Shown: positions 36,827 to 47,016, counted from the first letter of the stretch. The stretch: 64,000 bases of DNA from Pseudomonas sp. PD9R (GCF_019200975.1 NZ_JAHTMR010000001.1:141400-205399), one strand, 5' to 3'. The notes: a model not told the origin generated them from the letters alone. Translations and numbers: made by a program.

Positions 36827-37165
36827 ATGATGAAAGGTGGCATGGCCGGCCTGATGAAGCAGGCGCAGCAAATGCAGGAAAAAATGGCCAAGATGCAGGA
36901 AGAGCTGGCCAACGCCGAAGTCATCGGTAAAGCCGGTGGCGATATGGTCACCGTGGTGATGACCGGTCGTCACGACGTCAAGCGCGTGACCATCGACCCA
37001 AGCCTGGTCGAAGGCCTGAGCGAAGATGACAAAGAGATGCTGGAGGCGGTGTTCGCAGCGGCCGTCAATGACGCCGTGCGCAAGATCGAAGCCAACAGCC
37101 AGGACAAAATGTCCGGCATGACCGCTGGCATGCAACTGCCACCGGGCATGAAACTGCCGTTCTGA
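36827..37165 (+). CDS. ybaB: YbaB/EbfC nucleoid-associated protein
   Basis: 112-aa DNA-binding protein that forms dimers and coats the nucleoid. A Met/Gln-rich N-terminal helix ([20 protein letters not shown]) is followed by the small mixed core. GAGGTG lies upstream of the ATG at 36827. It follows dnaX by about 67 bp. In many gammaproteobacteria recR comes next; here an oxidoreductase gene and a REP pair intervene. A terminator follows. Confidence 0.95.
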   Translation: MMKGGMAGLMKQAQQMQEKMAKMQEELANAEVIGKAGGDMVTVVMTGRHDVKRVTIDPSLVEGLSEDDKEMLEAVFAAAVNDAVRKIEANSQDKMSGMTAGMQLPPGMKLPF

Positions 37166-37193
37166 TTCGCTAAAGCGTGTTGGATGGGCTACA

Positions 37194-37224
37194 AAAAATG
37201 CCAGGCATCGCGCCTGGCATTTTT
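37194..37224. terminator. Terminator after ybaB
   Basis: AAAAATGCCAGGC / GCCTGGCATTTTT stem with a 5-nt loop; T-tracts on both strands make it bidirectional. Confidence 0.85.
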
Positions 37225-37241
37225 GTATCGGGTCGAGATCG

Positions 37242-37334
37242 TTTTCGCGGGCAAGCCTCGCTCCTACAGGTTTCGGTTGTTTGCGGATGTTCGGCACACC
37301 ATAAACCTGTAGGAGCGAGGCTTGCCCGCGAAAC
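37242..37334. repeat. REP-like inverted pair, family B variant
   Basis: TTTCGCGGGCAAGCCTCGCT and its mirror GAGGCTTGCCCGCGAAA flank a spacer of about 35 bp. Confidence 0.8.
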
Positions 37335-37432
37335 GGTCGACCCAGTCTTGCGGGAAGAAACATCGAACGCGCCACCGCCCTCACGGTCTGCTCCCTAAAC
37401 CGCCCAATTCATCGATCAAAGGAGACGCTCAC

Positions 37433-38467
37433 ATGCCAGACGCATTGATCCTCAACCAACGTATCGTCCTGGCCTCGCGCCCGGTTGGCGCACCGACGCC
37501 GGAGAATTTCCGCCTGGAACGGGTCGCGTTGCCCGAGCTGGCTGACGGTCAGGTGCTGCTCAAAACCCTCTATCTGTCGCTGGACCCCTACATGCGCGGG
37601 CGCATGAGTGACGCGCCGTCCTACGCAGCACCGGTACAAATCGGTGAGGTGATGACCGGTGGCGCTGTCAGCCGCGTCGAGCGCTCGCTCAATCCAAAAT
37701 TCCAGGAAGGTGATCTGGTGGTGGGCGCCACGGGCTGGCAAAGCCACAGCATCAATGACGGTCGCAGCATCATTCCGGTGCCCTCAGGTCTGCCAAGCCC
37801 GTCAATGGCCCTCGGCGTCCTCGGCATGCCGGGCATGACCGCTTACATGGGCTTGATGGACATCGGCCAGCCGAAGTCCGGTGAGACGCTTGTGGTCGCA
37901 GCCGCGTCGGGTGCGGTGGGTTCAGTGGTCGGGCAAGTGGCCAGGATCAAAGGCCTGCGCGTAGTGGGCGTGGCCGGCGGCGCGGAGAAATGTCGCTATG
38001 TGATCGAAGAGTTGGGCTTCGATGCTTGCGTCGACCACAAGAGTCCGGACTTTGTTGATGAGCTCGCCCAGGCTTGCCCCAAAGGCATCGACATCTATTA
38101 CGAAAACGTCGGTGGCAAAGTGTTCGACGCTGTAGTGCCGCTGCTCAACCCCAAGGCGCGAATTCCACTGTGTGGGCTGATTGCGTCCTACAACGCCACC
38201 GAGGCGCCAAGCGGGCCGGATCGCTTACCGTTATTGCAGCGCGCGCTGTTGACCAAGCGTGTGCGAATTCAGGGCTTCATCGTGTTCGACGATTACGGTG
38301 ATCGTCAGCCGGAATTCGTCAGCGCCATGGCGCCTTGGGTGCGCGATGGCAAGGTCAAGTTTCGAGAAGACGTGGTCGATGGCCTGGAGCAAGCGCCCGA
38401 GGCGTTCATCGGTCTGCTGGAAGGACGCAACTTCGGCAAACTGGTGGTTCGGGTTGCAAAAGACTGA
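37433..38467 (+). CDS. NADP-dependent oxidoreductase, MDR family (CurA-like)
   Basis: 344-aa zinc-free medium-chain reductase of the leukotriene-B4 12-hydroxydehydrogenase / CurA group, which reduces the double bond of enones using NADPH. The N-terminal catalytic domain has LYLSLDPYMRGRM; the Rossmann domain has AASGAVGSVVGQVARIKG and binds NADPH through VAGGAEKC. AAAGGAG precedes the ATG. It sits between ybaB and recR, flanked by a terminator and REP pair upstream, so it is probably a separate transcription unit. Confidence 0.9.
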   Translation: MPDALILNQRIVLASRPVGAPTPENFRLERVALPELADGQVLLKTLYLSLDPYMRGRMSDAPSYAAPVQIGEVMTGGAVSRVERSLNPKFQEGDLVVGATGWQSHSINDGRSIIPVPSGLPSPSMALGVLGMPGMTAYMGLMDIGQPKSGETLVVAAASGAVGSVVGQVARIKGLRVVGVAGGAEKCRYVIEELGFDACVDHKSPDFVDELAQACPKGIDIYYENVGGKVFDAVVPLLNPKARIPLCGLIASYNATEAPSGPDRLPLLQRALLTKRVRIQGFIVFDDYGDRQPEFVSAMAPWVRDGKVKFREDVVDGLEQAPEAFIGLLEGRNFGKLVVRVAKD

Positions 38468-38533
38468 GTAATTGACGGTCATACGAGGCGCGGGTATAAA
38501 CCGCGTCTCGTTGTTTTGTCGGACTTTTTCCCC

Positions 38534-39136
38534 ATGAGCTTCAGCCCTTTGATTCGCCAACTGATCGATGCCCTGCGAATTTTGCCCGGTGTAGGTCAGA
38601 AAACCGCCCAGCGCATGGCGTTGCAGTTGCTCGAACGTGATCGTAGCGGCGGCTCGCGACTGGCGCTGGCCCTGAGCCAGGCCATGGAAGGCGTCGGTCA
38701 TTGCCGTTTATGCCGTACGCTGACCGAAGATGACCTCTGCCCGCAATGCGCCGATACCCGTCGCGACGACACCTTGCTTTGCGTGGTGGAAGGGCCTATG
38801 GATGTCTACGCTGTGGAGCAGACCGGTTTCCGCGGTCGCTATTTCGTACTCAAGGGCCACCTGTCGCCGCTCGACGGGCTAGGCCCGGAAGCCATCGGCA
38901 TTCCGCAATTGATGACGCGGATCGAAGAGGCGGGCACGTTCACTGAAGTCATCCTCGCCACCAACCCGACCGTGGAAGGTGAAGCCACCGCACACTACAT
39001 CGCCCAGTTGCTCAGCAACAAAGGCCTGATCGCCTCGCGCATTGCCCACGGCGTGCCGTTGGGTGGCGAGCTGGAGTTAGTGGATGGCGGGACGCTGGCG
39101 CATTCGTTTGCGGGGCGTAAGCCGATCACTCTGTAA
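38534..39136 (+). CDS. recR: Recombination protein RecR
   Basis: 200-aa zinc protein of the RecFOR pathway that loads RecA at gaps. Helix-hairpin-helix [11 protein letters not shown], Cys4 zinc finger ([16 protein letters not shown]), a Toprim domain beginning CVVEGPMDV, and the C-terminal helix ending FAGRKPITL. Normal length and start. Downstream REP elements separate it from the acyl-CoA dehydrogenase gene. Confidence 0.97.
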   Translation: MSFSPLIRQLIDALRILPGVGQKTAQRMALQLLERDRSGGSRLALALSQAMEGVGHCRLCRTLTEDDLCPQCADTRRDDTLLCVVEGPMDVYAVEQTGFRGRYFVLKGHLSPLDGLGPEAIGIPQLMTRIEEAGTFTEVILATNPTVEGEATAHYIAQLLSNKGLIASRIAHGVPLGGELELVDGGTLAHSFAGRKPITL

Positions 39137-39141
39137 TAAAA

Positions 39142-39216
39142 ATCAAAAGATCGCAGCCTGCGGCAGGGTGTACGCCATCCTCATGCAGGAGCTGCCGCAG
39201 GCTGCGATCTTTTGAT
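39142..39216. repeat. REP-like inverted pair, family A
   Basis: ATCAAAAGATCGCAGCCTGC and its mirror image ending GCTGCGATCTTTTGAT, between recR and the acyl-CoA dehydrogenase gene. Confidence 0.8.
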
Positions 39217-39285
39217 CTGTCTTCTCTCTTGTAAACCAAGCAAGCGCTCGGTTAACTTCGCTGAACCCTTCAGTGGAGTTCGCCG

Positions 39286-40434
39286 ATGCCTGCCTTTCAG
39301 GAATACTTCGACCCCAGCCACCAATTGGTCCGCGACAGCGTCAGACGTTTCGTCGAGCGCGAGATACTTCCGGACATTGACCAGTGGGAAGAAGCTGAAA
39401 GCTTTCCCCGGGAGCTCTACCTCAAGGCCGGTGCGGCGGGGATTCTCGGCATCGGTTACCCGGAGGCGTTCGGCGGTAGCCACGAAGGTGACCTGTTCGC
39501 CAAAGTGGCTGCCAGCGAAGAATTGATGCGCTGCGGCTCGGGTGGCTTGGTGGCGGGACTTGGGTCGCTGGACATCGGCTTGCCGCCGATCCTCAAGTGG
39601 GCCAGGCCTGAAGTCCGTGACCGGGTAGTGCCGCAGGTGTTGTCAGGCGAGAAAATCAGCGCCCTGGCCATCACCGAGCCCGGCGGCGGCTCCGACGTCG
39701 CCAACCTGCAAACCCGCGCCGTGCGTGACGGCGATTTCTACCGGGTCAGCGGCAGTAAAACCTTTATTACCAGCGGCGTGCGTGCGGATTTCTATACCGT
39801 CGCCGTGCGTACCGGTGAGCCGGGTTTTTCCGGTATCAGTTTGTTGTTGATCGAGAAGGGCACGCCCGGTTTCACCGTGGGGCGGCAATTGAAGAAAATG
39901 GGCTGGTGGGCGTCGGACACGGCCGAATTGTTCTTCGATGATTGCCGGGTGCCTGTAGGCCATTTGATCGGCAGCGAGAACATGGGCTTCGCCTGCATCA
40001 TGGGCAACTTTCAGAGTGAACGCCTTGCCCTGGCCCTGATGGCCAACATGACCGCGCAGCTAGCGCTGGAGGAAAGCCTGAAATGGGCACGGCAGCGTGA
40101 AGCATTCGGCAAACCCATCGGCAAATTCCAGGTGATCAAGCACCGCCTCGCCGAGATGGCGACAGCATTGGAGGTTTCACGGGAGTTCACCTACCGGCAG
40201 GCGGCGAAAATGGCGGCGGGGCAGAGCGTGATCAAGGAAATCTCCATGGCCAAGAACTTCGCGACCGATACGGCAGACCGGATCACCACGGATGCCGTGC
40301 AGATATTGGGTGGTATGGGGTATATGCGCGAGAGTCTGGTAGAGCGGCTGTACCGCGATAACCGGATTCTTTCGATCGGTGGCGGTACGCGGGAAGTGAT
40401 GAACGAAATCATCAGTAAGCAGATGGGGCTTTAG
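39286..40434 (+). CDS. Acyl-CoA dehydrogenase
   Basis: 382-aa FAD enzyme that introduces the trans-2,3 double bond in acyl-CoA beta-oxidation. FAD/substrate motifs ITEPGGGSDVANLQT and KTFITSGVRADF are present, with the C-terminal helical bundle and QILGGMGYMRES. The site where medium-chain enzymes carry the catalytic Glu reads GGGTREV, as in long-chain/isovaleryl-type enzymes whose base is on another helix; substrate therefore uncertain. Monocistronic between REP elements. Confidence 0.9.
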   Translation: MPAFQEYFDPSHQLVRDSVRRFVEREILPDIDQWEEAESFPRELYLKAGAAGILGIGYPEAFGGSHEGDLFAKVAASEELMRCGSGGLVAGLGSLDIGLPPILKWARPEVRDRVVPQVLSGEKISALAITEPGGGSDVANLQTRAVRDGDFYRVSGSKTFITSGVRADFYTVAVRTGEPGFSGISLLLIEKGTPGFTVGRQLKKMGWWASDTAELFFDDCRVPVGHLIGSENMGFACIMGNFQSERLALALMANMTAQLALEESLKWARQREAFGKPIGKFQVIKHRLAEMATALEVSREFTYRQAAKMAAGQSVIKEISMAKNFATDTADRITTDAVQILGGMGYMRESLVERLYRDNRILSIGGGTREVMNEIISKQMGL

Positions 40435-40440
40435 AGGCAA

Positions 40441-40520
40441 AAAATCGCAGCCTTCGGCAGCTCCTGCAGGGTGTACGTCATCCCAATGTAGGAACTGCCG
40501 AAGTCTGCGATCTTTTGATT
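40441..40520. repeat. REP-like inverted pair, family A
   Basis: AAAATCGCAGCCTTCGGCAG and the mirrored arm ending TCTGCGATCTTTTGATT, between the convergent acyl-CoA dehydrogenase and apt genes. Confidence 0.75.
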
Positions 40521-40524
40521 TCTG

Positions 40525-41073
40525 CTACTTATCGCTCAACGCAAACTGCGTCAGGCAAAAGGTCGGGATACCCATGTCTTCCAGGCGCTGCGAACCACCC
40601 AACTCCGGCAGGTCGATGATCGCCGCCGCTTCATGCACCCGTGCACCCATGCGACGAATCAGGTTCGCCGCCGCAATCAGGGTGCCACCGGTAGCGATCA
40701 GGTCATCGAACATCACTACCGAATCACCCTCACACAGACTGTCGGCGTGGACTTCGAGAAATGCTTCACCGTATTCGGTCGCATAACCTTCGGCCAATAC
40801 ATCGGCCGGCAACTTGCCTTGTTTGCGGAACAGCACCAGCGGCTTGTTCAACTGATAGGCCAGCACCGAGCCAATCAGGAAGCCACGCGCATCCATGGCG
40901 CCGATGTGGGTGAAGTCAGCCTCGACGTAACGATGGGCGAAGCTGTCCATCACCAGGCGCAGGGCGGTGGGCGACTGGAATAGCGGGGTGATGTCGCGAA
41001 AAATCACGCCCGGCTTGGGGAAGTCGATCACGGGGCGGATGAGGGATTTGATGTCGAAGGCATCGAAAGCCAT
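40525..41073 (-). CDS. apt: Adenine phosphoribosyltransferase
   Basis: 182-aa purine salvage enzyme converting adenine and PRPP to AMP. The PRPP-binding motif [20 protein letters not shown] and the hydrophobic IIDLPELGG region are present; the N-terminus [20 protein letters not shown] is the family's. I chose the ATG at 41073 over longer in-frame extensions because the extra residues have no family match. It lies downstream of anr on the same strand. Confidence 0.95.
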   Translation of the reverse strand: MAFDAFDIKSLIRPVIDFPKPGVIFRDITPLFQSPTALRLVMDSFAHRYVEADFTHIGAMDARGFLIGSVLAYQLNKPLVLFRKQGKLPADVLAEGYATEYGEAFLEVHADSLCEGDSVVMFDDLIATGGTLIAAANLIRRMGARVHEAAAIIDLPELGGSQRLEDMGIPTFCLTQFALSDK

Positions 41074-41153
41074 AGTCGAAGAATCCTGGCAGGGCTGCAA
41101 ACGTCGCAGTATAACGGCGGCCGAACGGTTTCGCTCAGCCGCGATCAACCCAA

Positions 41154-41888
41154 TCAGCTTTCGATCGAACCGCCAGCCAGGGCACAAAGCTGGATCGGGT
41201 CCAGTATCCGGATTTCCTTGCCTTCGGCGGCGATCAGTTCGTTTTGCTGGAAGCGCGTGAACACCCGTGACACGGTTTCCACTGCCAGGCCCAGGTAGTT
41301 GCCGATTTCGTTGCGTGACATGCTCAGGCGGAACTGATTGGCCGAGAAACCCCGGGCGCGGAAACGTGCCGACAGGTTGACCAGGAAAGTGGCGATGCGC
41401 TCGTCGGCGGTTTTTTTCGACAGCAGCAACATCATCTGTTGATCGTCGCGGATCTCGCGACTCATCACCCGCATCAACTGGCGGCGCAGTTGCGGCAGTT
41501 GCAGAGCCAGTTCGTCGAGTCGCTCGAAGGGAATTTCGCAAACCGATGTGGTTTCCAGCGCTTGCGCCGACACCGGGTGCTTTTCGGTGTCCATGCCCGA
41601 CAGACCGACCAGTTCACTCGGCAAGTGGAAACCGGTGAGCTGTTCTTCGCCGGCATCGCTCAGGTTGAACGTCTTCAGCGCACCGGAGCGTACGGCGTAA
41701 ACCGAGTCGAACGTATCGCCTTGGCGAAACAGAAACTCGCCCTTTTTCAGCGGGCGACCACGCTTGACGATTTCGTCCAGCGCGTCCATGTCTTCCAGGT
41801 TCAGTGAAAGCGGCAAACACAGCGGGGCCAAGCTGCAATCCTTGCAATGGGCCTGATTATGAGCGCGCAATTTAACTGGCTCGGACAT
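41154..41888 (-). CDS. anr: Oxygen-sensing regulator Anr (FNR family)
   Basis: 244-aa transcription factor that assembles an oxygen-labile 4Fe-4S cluster and activates microaerobic genes. N-terminal Cys15, Cys18 and Cys24 ([11 protein letters not shown]), a fourth Cys in SVCEIPFE, the cAMP-receptor-like beta roll, and the C-terminal HTH ([20 protein letters not shown]) typical of FNR. It targets TTGAT-N4-ATCAA boxes; such sites precede hemN and the cco genes in this window. The ATG at 41888 gives the usual length. Confidence 0.97.
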   Translation of the reverse strand: MSEPVKLRAHNQAHCKDCSLAPLCLPLSLNLEDMDALDEIVKRGRPLKKGEFLFRQGDTFDSVYAVRSGALKTFNLSDAGEEQLTGFHLPSELVGLSGMDTEKHPVSAQALETTSVCEIPFERLDELALQLPQLRRQLMRVMSREIRDDQQMMLLLSKKTADERIATFLVNLSARFRARGFSANQFRLSMSRNEIGNYLGLAVETVSRVFTRFQQNELIAAEGKEIRILDPIQLCALAGGSIES

Positions 41889-41979
41889 TTCTTCAATCCT
41901 TGTAGGAAAACACACATAAGATGTAAGGGTAACCCAGCAAAGGACATTGAGGCCAGCACGTGGCGGATTTGCCGCAGGC

Positions 41980-43365
41980 CTAGATGACCCGGGAAAACCG
42001 TCGGCGACTGTGTTGTTCCAGGTACACATCGAAAACCATGCACACCGAGCGTACCAGTAGACGGCCGGCAGGCAATACGGTGATTCCTTCGCTGTCGAGT
42101 TCGATCAGGCCGTCCTTGGCCATGTCGTGCAACTGCGGCCAAAGTTCGCCGAAATAGCCCTGGAAATCGATGTTGAAGGCGTGTTCGATCGGGACGAATT
42201 CGAGGCTGAAATTGCAGATCAATTGCTGAATCACCGTGCGCCGCAGACGATCATCGGCGTTGCATAGCAAGCCTCGACTGGTGGCCAATTGTGCGGACGC
42301 CAAGGCGTTCTGGTATTGAGCCAGGTCGCTGCTGTTCTGGCAGTACAAGTCGCCGATCTGGCTGATGGCCGATACGCCCAGGCCGATCAGATCGCAATGC
42401 CCGTGGGTGGTGTAGCCCTGGAAGTTGCGTTGCAAAGTCGATTCTTCCTGGGCAATCGCCAGCTCATCGTCGGGCAGGGCGAAGTGGTCCATTCCGATAT
42501 AGCGGTAACCGGCGGTGGTCAGCTGTTCGATAGTGTGCTGGAGTATTTCCAGTTTCTGCGCGGGCGTCGGCAACTCATTACTGTTGATGCGGCGTTGCGG
42601 CATGAAACGTTCCGGCAAGTGCGCGTAGTTGAAGACCGAGAGCCGGTCCGGTTGCAAGGTGATGACCTCTTCGACGGTGCGGGCGAAGTTCTCCGGGGTC
42701 TGTTTCGGCAAACCGTAGATCAGGTCGATATTGATCGAGCGAAATTGCAGGGTGCGGGCCGCGTCGATGACTGCTCGGGTTTCCTCCAGGCTTTGCAGGC
42801 GATTGACTGCGCGCTGCACCGCCGGGTCGAGGTCTTGCAGGCCGATGCTGACCCGGTTGAAGCCCAATTCGCGCAGCAGACCCATGGTCGACCAGTCGGC
42901 TTCACGCGGGTCGATTTCGATGCCGTAGTCGCCGGAGTCGTCGTCCAGCAAGTTGAAGTGTTTGCGCAGGTGCGCCATCAACTGACGCAGTTCGTCGTGG
43001 CTGAGAAAAGTCGGCGTGCCGCCGCCGAAGTGCAGTTGCTCGACTTTTTGCGCTGGGTCGAGATGGCAGGCGATCAACTGGATTTCCTGTTCCAGTCGCT
43101 GCAAGTAGGGCAGTGCCCGGCCGCGATCCTTGGTGATGACTTTGTTACAGGCGCAGTAGTAACAAATGTTGGCGCAGAACGGCACGTGTACATACAGCGA
43201 CAATGGGCGCTGAGCCTTGCGACTGTCGCGCAGGGCGTGAAAAAGGTCGAAGGTGCCGACCTGGCTGTTGAATTGAACGGCGGTCGGGTAGGAGGTATAG
43301 CGCGGTCCCGCCAGGTCATAGCGGCGGATCAGATCGGTGTCCCAACGAATGGCGTCGAGCAACAT
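41980..43365 (-). CDS. hemN: Oxygen-independent coproporphyrinogen III oxidase
   Basis: 461-aa radical-SAM enzyme that decarboxylates coproporphyrinogen III to protoporphyrinogen IX for heme synthesis without oxygen. The 4Fe-4S/SAM motif CANICYYC (CxxxCxxC) is at about residue 65, GGGTPTFLS follows, and the C-terminal HemN domain is complete. Its promoter region carries a perfect Anr box 65 bp upstream of the ATG. Supplies heme for the cbb3 oxidases encoded next to it. Confidence 0.96.
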   Translation of the reverse strand: MLLDAIRWDTDLIRRYDLAGPRYTSYPTAVQFNSQVGTFDLFHALRDSRKAQRPLSLYVHVPFCANICYYCACNKVITKDRGRALPYLQRLEQEIQLIACHLDPAQKVEQLHFGGGTPTFLSHDELRQLMAHLRKHFNLLDDDSGDYGIEIDPREADWSTMGLLRELGFNRVSIGLQDLDPAVQRAVNRLQSLEETRAVIDAARTLQFRSINIDLIYGLPKQTPENFARTVEEVITLQPDRLSVFNYAHLPERFMPQRRINSNELPTPAQKLEILQHTIEQLTTAGYRYIGMDHFALPDDELAIAQEESTLQRNFQGYTTHGHCDLIGLGVSAISQIGDLYCQNSSDLAQYQNALASAQLATSRGLLCNADDRLRRTVIQQLICNFSLEFVPIEHAFNIDFQGYFGELWPQLHDMAKDGLIELDSEGITVLPAGRLLVRSVCMVFDVYLEQHSRRRFSRVI

Positions 43366-43429
43366 GCGGACATTCCCCCGGATAGGCTGGCAGTGTTGGC
43401 CAGTCTAGGGGGATGGACTTTTGTGGATC

Positions 43430-43443
43430 TTGATTTGCATCAA
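43430..43443. promoter_or_regulatory. Anr box upstream of hemN
   Basis: TTGATTTGCATCAA, a perfect TTGAT-N4-ATCAA palindrome 65-78 bp before the hemN start. Confidence 0.85.
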
Positions 43444-43452
43444 AAGGTTTTA

Positions 43453-43503
43453 AGATCAAAAGATCGCTCAGGTAGGAGCAGCCGCAGGCTGCGATCTTTT
43501 GAT
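43453..43503. repeat. REP-like element, family A
   Basis: AGATCAAAAGATCGCTCAGG with an inverted GCTGCGATCTTTTGATT arm, between hemN and the TauE/SafE-like gene. Confidence 0.7.
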
Positions 43504-43512
43504 TTTTGCGAT

Positions 43513-44196
43513 TCAATGCCCCATCAACCAATGCTGATGCGGCCCCGGCAAGGTCCAGATCCCGAACAGCATCACCAGAAAACCGCCCGCCATACGCACA
43601 CTGCGCTTGCGCAACAGCGCCGTAACCCGCTCGGCCGCCAACCCGGTGGCGAGCAGCACCGGCCAAGTGCCCAGTCCAAAGGCGAGCATCAGTAACGCAC
43701 TGTCCAGCGCATTACCCTGGCTCGCCGACCACAGCAACGTGCTGTAAACCAGGCCGCAGGGCAACCAGCCCCAGAGTGCACCCAACAGCAACGCGCGAGG
43801 TACGCTCGACACTGGCAGCAATCGATTGGCAACCGGCTGGATATGCCGCCACAGGCCGCGCCCCAGGCTTTCAATGCGGGTCAGGCCGCTCCACCATCCG
43901 GCCAGGTACAGGCCCATGGCGATCAGCAGCAGGCCGGCGAGTACCCGCATGAACATCGCAGCGGGGCTGTTGGCTACCGCCCAGCCCGCGAGGCCGATCA
44001 GCAGGCCTGCGGTGGCATAGCTGAGAATCCGACCCAGGTTGTAGGCCAGCAGCAACCGAAAGCGGCGGCTGCGCTGTTCCTTGGGAATCGCCAGGGTCAA
44101 CGCGCCCATCAAGCCGCCGCACATCCCCAGGCAATGACCGCCACCGAGCAGACCGAGGATGACTGCCGACACCAGCAGCGGTGCCAATTCAAACAT
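43513..44196 (-). CDS. TauE/SafE-family membrane protein of the cco cluster
   Basis: 227-aa integral membrane protein with six or more hydrophobic segments (for example LLVSAVILGLLGGGHCLGMC and ALLLGALWGWLPCGLVYSTL). The two glycine/cysteine loops HCLGMCGG and WLPCGLVY are typical of the sulfite-exporter-like, DsbD-related family found beside ccoS in Pseudomonas; a copper or thiol role in cbb3 assembly is likely but not proven. Its start overlaps the ccoS stop by 8 nt. Confidence 0.8.
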   Translation of the reverse strand: MFELAPLLVSAVILGLLGGGHCLGMCGGLMGALTLAIPKEQRSRRFRLLLAYNLGRILSYATAGLLIGLAGWAVANSPAAMFMRVLAGLLLIAMGLYLAGWWSGLTRIESLGRGLWRHIQPVANRLLPVSSVPRALLLGALWGWLPCGLVYSTLLWSASQGNALDSALLMLAFGLGTWPVLLATGLAAERVTALLRKRSVRMAGGFLVMLFGIWTLPGPHQHWLMGH

Positions 44197-44407
44197 GGGG
44201 TGGCGCCTTGTCGTCGGGTTTGGCCGGAGGGCCGCTGGCTTCGTCGACGGCTGCGGTGTGGTTCGGGTCCTGGTCGTCGAACAGGATGCTGTGGGCCGGG
44301 CCGTCGAGGTCGTCGTACTGACCGCTGTCGACCGCCCAGAAGAAGATGTAAATAGCGATGGCCACGATCAGCAGCGCGGCCGGGATCATCACATAAAGAG
44401 CTGGCAT
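44189..44407 (-). CDS. ccoS: cbb3 oxidase assembly protein CcoS
   Basis: 72-aa single-pass membrane protein (residues about 5-26: YVMIPAALLIVAIAIYIFFW) with an acidic, proline-rich tail. CcoS is needed for inserting cofactors, including heme b and copper, in the cbb3 catalytic subunit. It is overlapped by the TauE/SafE-like gene downstream and lies 22 bp after ccoI. Confidence 0.88.
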   Translation of the reverse strand: MPALYVMIPAALLIVAIAIYIFFWAVDSGQYDDLDGPAHSILFDDQDPNHTAAVDEASGPPAKPDDKAPPHV

Positions 44408-44429
44408 CTGGACTCCATTCCCGCGCGGC

Positions 44430-46880
44430 TCAGGCCGGCAGCGGGCGGGTTTGTGGCGTGGCGCTGGCTGCGGGCGCGCTCGGCAAGCGAGTCAGGCGCA
44501 GCGCATTGAGCACCACGGTCAACGAACTGATGGACATGCCGACAGCGGCCCACACCGGTGTGATCCAGCCGAGGGCGGCGAACGGCAACATGAGGCCATT
44601 GTACAGCCCGGCCCACAGCAGGTTTTCGATGATTACCCGACGGGTGCGTCGAGCCAGACTGAAAGCCTGTACCAGTGCGTCGAGGCGGTTGGACAGCAAT
44701 ACTGCGTCGGCGCTGGTTTTCGCCAGGTCGGTGGCCGAGCCCATGGCGACGCTGATGTCGGCGGCGGCCAGCACTGGCACATCGTTGACCCCGTCACCGA
44801 GCATCAACACCTTGCGACCTTCCTTGTGCAGTTGTTGCAGGACTTGCAGCTTGTCGTCCGGACGCAAGCCGCCACGGGCCTCGTCGATGCCGAGCTCTGC
44901 CGCAACACTGGCCACCATCGGCGAGCTGTCACCGGACAGCAGCAGCGTGCGCCAGCCGCGTGCTTTGCAGGCGGCGAGCAGGGCAGGGGCGTCGGGGCGC
45001 AAACGATCGTCGAGAACGAGCCACGCCAGCGGTCCAGCCGTGTCGCCGAGCAGCAGCCATTGCCCGGCTTCATCCGGCATCACGGGTGCTGTTGAGCCAC
45101 TGAGTTCGCAGACAAATCCTGGCTGGCCAATACGCAAGCGTTGTTCGCCGACCAATCCTTCGAGACCAAGTCCCGGCGTGCTGTGCACTTCTTCGGCGGC
45201 CAGGGGCGCGCGGCCAAATGCGCGCGCGATCGGGTGTTCGGAGCGGTTTTCCAGTGCGGCGGCGAGGCTCAGGCATTGATCGCTGTCGAGCTCGCCGAGA
45301 GGGCGGATCGAGCGCAGCGCCAGGCGACCTTCGGTCAGGGTGCCGGTCTTGTCGAAAATCACCGTGTCGATCTGGTTAAGGCCCTCCAGCACATGACCGC
45401 GCGTCAACAACAGTCCCAGTTTGTGCAGCGTTCCCGTGGCGGCGGTCAGTGCGGTCGGCGTGGCCAGAGACAGCGCGCACGGGCAGGTCGCAACGAGCAT
45501 CGCCAGCACAATCCAGAATGCTCGCGATGCGTCCAGTTCCCACCACAGCAGGCCGATGATGGCAGCAGCGATCAGCGACAGCAGCAAGAACCATTGCGCG
45601 GCGCGGTCGGCGATTTCCGCCAGTCGCGGTTTTTCGGTCTGGGCGCGATCCAGCAGGCGAACGATGGCAGAGAGACGTGTGTCTTGTCCGAGCGCCTGGA
45701 CTTGCACGGTCAGTGCGCCCTCGACGTTCAGGGTGCCGGCGGTGACCGCATCGCCTGGGGTTCGGGATTGCGGCAGGTATTCGCCAGTCAGCAGCGACTC
45801 ATCGATGCTCGAATGGCCGTCGAGGATTTTGCCGTCAGCCGGCAGGATGGCGCCCGGATGCACCAACACCTGATCGCCGACGCGAAGCTCGCTGAGCAGA
45901 ATGCGTTCGCTCTGGCCGTCGGCACTCAGGCGCAGGCATGAGGCGGGCAGCAGGTTAACCAGTTGCGCAGTGGCGGCAGCGGTGCGTTCCCGGGCGCGGC
46001 GCTCCAGATAACGCCCGGCCAACAGGAACAGCGCGAACATGCCGACCGCATCGAAATACAATTCCCCGACGCCGGTGATCGAGGTCCAGATTCCGGCAAC
46101 GTAGGCGCTGCCAATTGCCAGCGACACCGAAACGTCCATGGTCAGATGGCGGGTCCGCAGGTCGCGAATGGCGCCCTTGAAGAAGGGCGCGCAACTGTAG
46201 AACACGATTGGGGTGGTGAGGAATAACGCGACCCAGCGCAGGATCGTGTGCAGTTCGGGGCTGAGGTCGATGTTGAATTCCGGCCAGGTGGCCATGGTCG
46301 CCATCATCGCCTGGAACCACAGCAGCCCGGCGACCCCGAGTTGGCGCAGGGCCAGGCGGTTTTCGCTGGCCAGTTGTTCGCTGGCTCGATCAGCCTGGTA
46401 GGGGTGGGCGGCATAACCGATGTGGCGCAGTTCGCCGAGCATCTGACTCAGCGGTAATTGTGCGTCGGCCCAGCGCACGTGCAGGCGGTGGTTGGAGAGA
46501 TTCAGGCGAGCTTCGGCCACTGCCGGCAAGGTGCGCAGGTGTTTCTCGATCAACCAGCCGCAGGCAGCGCAACTGATGCCTTCCATCAGCAATGTGGTTT
46601 CGGCGAGATCGCCATCGTGGCGCACAAAGGGTTGCTGCACGTCGGCGCGGTCGTACAGCGCCAACTCGTCCACCAGTTGCACCGGCAGCGCTTCGGGGTT
46701 GGCTGACGCTTCGCTGCGATGCTGGTAATAACTTTCCAGCCCACCCGCGACAATCGCCTCGGCCACTGCCTGGCAACCCGGACAGCAGAATTCACGGGTT
46801 TGCCCCAGGACCGCCGCAGTGAAGCGGCTGCCGGTCGGAACGGGCAGGGCGCAGTGGTAGCAGGGAGTTGGAGTGGTCAT
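44430..46880 (-). CDS. ccoI: Copper-translocating P-type ATPase CcoI
   Basis: 816-aa membrane pump that exports Cu(I) for cbb3 assembly. A Cys-rich N-terminus (CYHCALPVP, FCCPGCQ), a heavy-metal domain with GISCAACGW, eight predicted membrane helices, the CPC motif (VATCPCALSLATPTAL), the phosphorylation site DKTGTLTEG and the hinge GDGVNDVPVLAAAD. The ATG at 46880 (MTTPTPCYHC) gives the normal N-terminus. A REP pair separates it from ccoH. Confidence 0.95.
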   Translation of the reverse strand: MTTPTPCYHCALPVPTGSRFTAAVLGQTREFCCPGCQAVAEAIVAGGLESYYQHRSEASANPEALPVQLVDELALYDRADVQQPFVRHDGDLAETTLLMEGISCAACGWLIEKHLRTLPAVAEARLNLSNHRLHVRWADAQLPLSQMLGELRHIGYAAHPYQADRASEQLASENRLALRQLGVAGLLWFQAMMATMATWPEFNIDLSPELHTILRWVALFLTTPIVFYSCAPFFKGAIRDLRTRHLTMDVSVSLAIGSAYVAGIWTSITGVGELYFDAVGMFALFLLAGRYLERRARERTAAATAQLVNLLPASCLRLSADGQSERILLSELRVGDQVLVHPGAILPADGKILDGHSSIDESLLTGEYLPQSRTPGDAVTAGTLNVEGALTVQVQALGQDTRLSAIVRLLDRAQTEKPRLAEIADRAAQWFLLLSLIAAAIIGLLWWELDASRAFWIVLAMLVATCPCALSLATPTALTAATGTLHKLGLLLTRGHVLEGLNQIDTVIFDKTGTLTEGRLALRSIRPLGELDSDQCLSLAAALENRSEHPIARAFGRAPLAAEEVHSTPGLGLEGLVGEQRLRIGQPGFVCELSGSTAPVMPDEAGQWLLLGDTAGPLAWLVLDDRLRPDAPALLAACKARGWRTLLLSGDSSPMVASVAAELGIDEARGGLRPDDKLQVLQQLHKEGRKVLMLGDGVNDVPVLAAADISVAMGSATDLAKTSADAVLLSNRLDALVQAFSLARRTRRVIIENLLWAGLYNGLMLPFAALGWITPVWAAVGMSISSLTVVLNALRLTRLPSAPAASATPQTRPLPA

Positions 46881-46916
46881 GGTCTGGATTATGTCTTCTG
46901 GAAAGGCCTCATCGCC

Positions 46917-47010
46917 GTAGGAGCTGACGAGTGAAACGAGGCTGCGATCTTTTGATCCTGTTTTTAAAAGCAAGATCAAAAGATCGCAGCCTGCGGCAGC
47001 TCCTGCAGGT
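46917..47010. repeat. REP-like inverted pair, family A
   Basis: GAGGCTGCGATCTTTTGATC and the mirrored AAGATCAAAAGATCGCAGCC, between ccoH and ccoI. Confidence 0.8.
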
Positions 47011-47016
47011 GATGGC

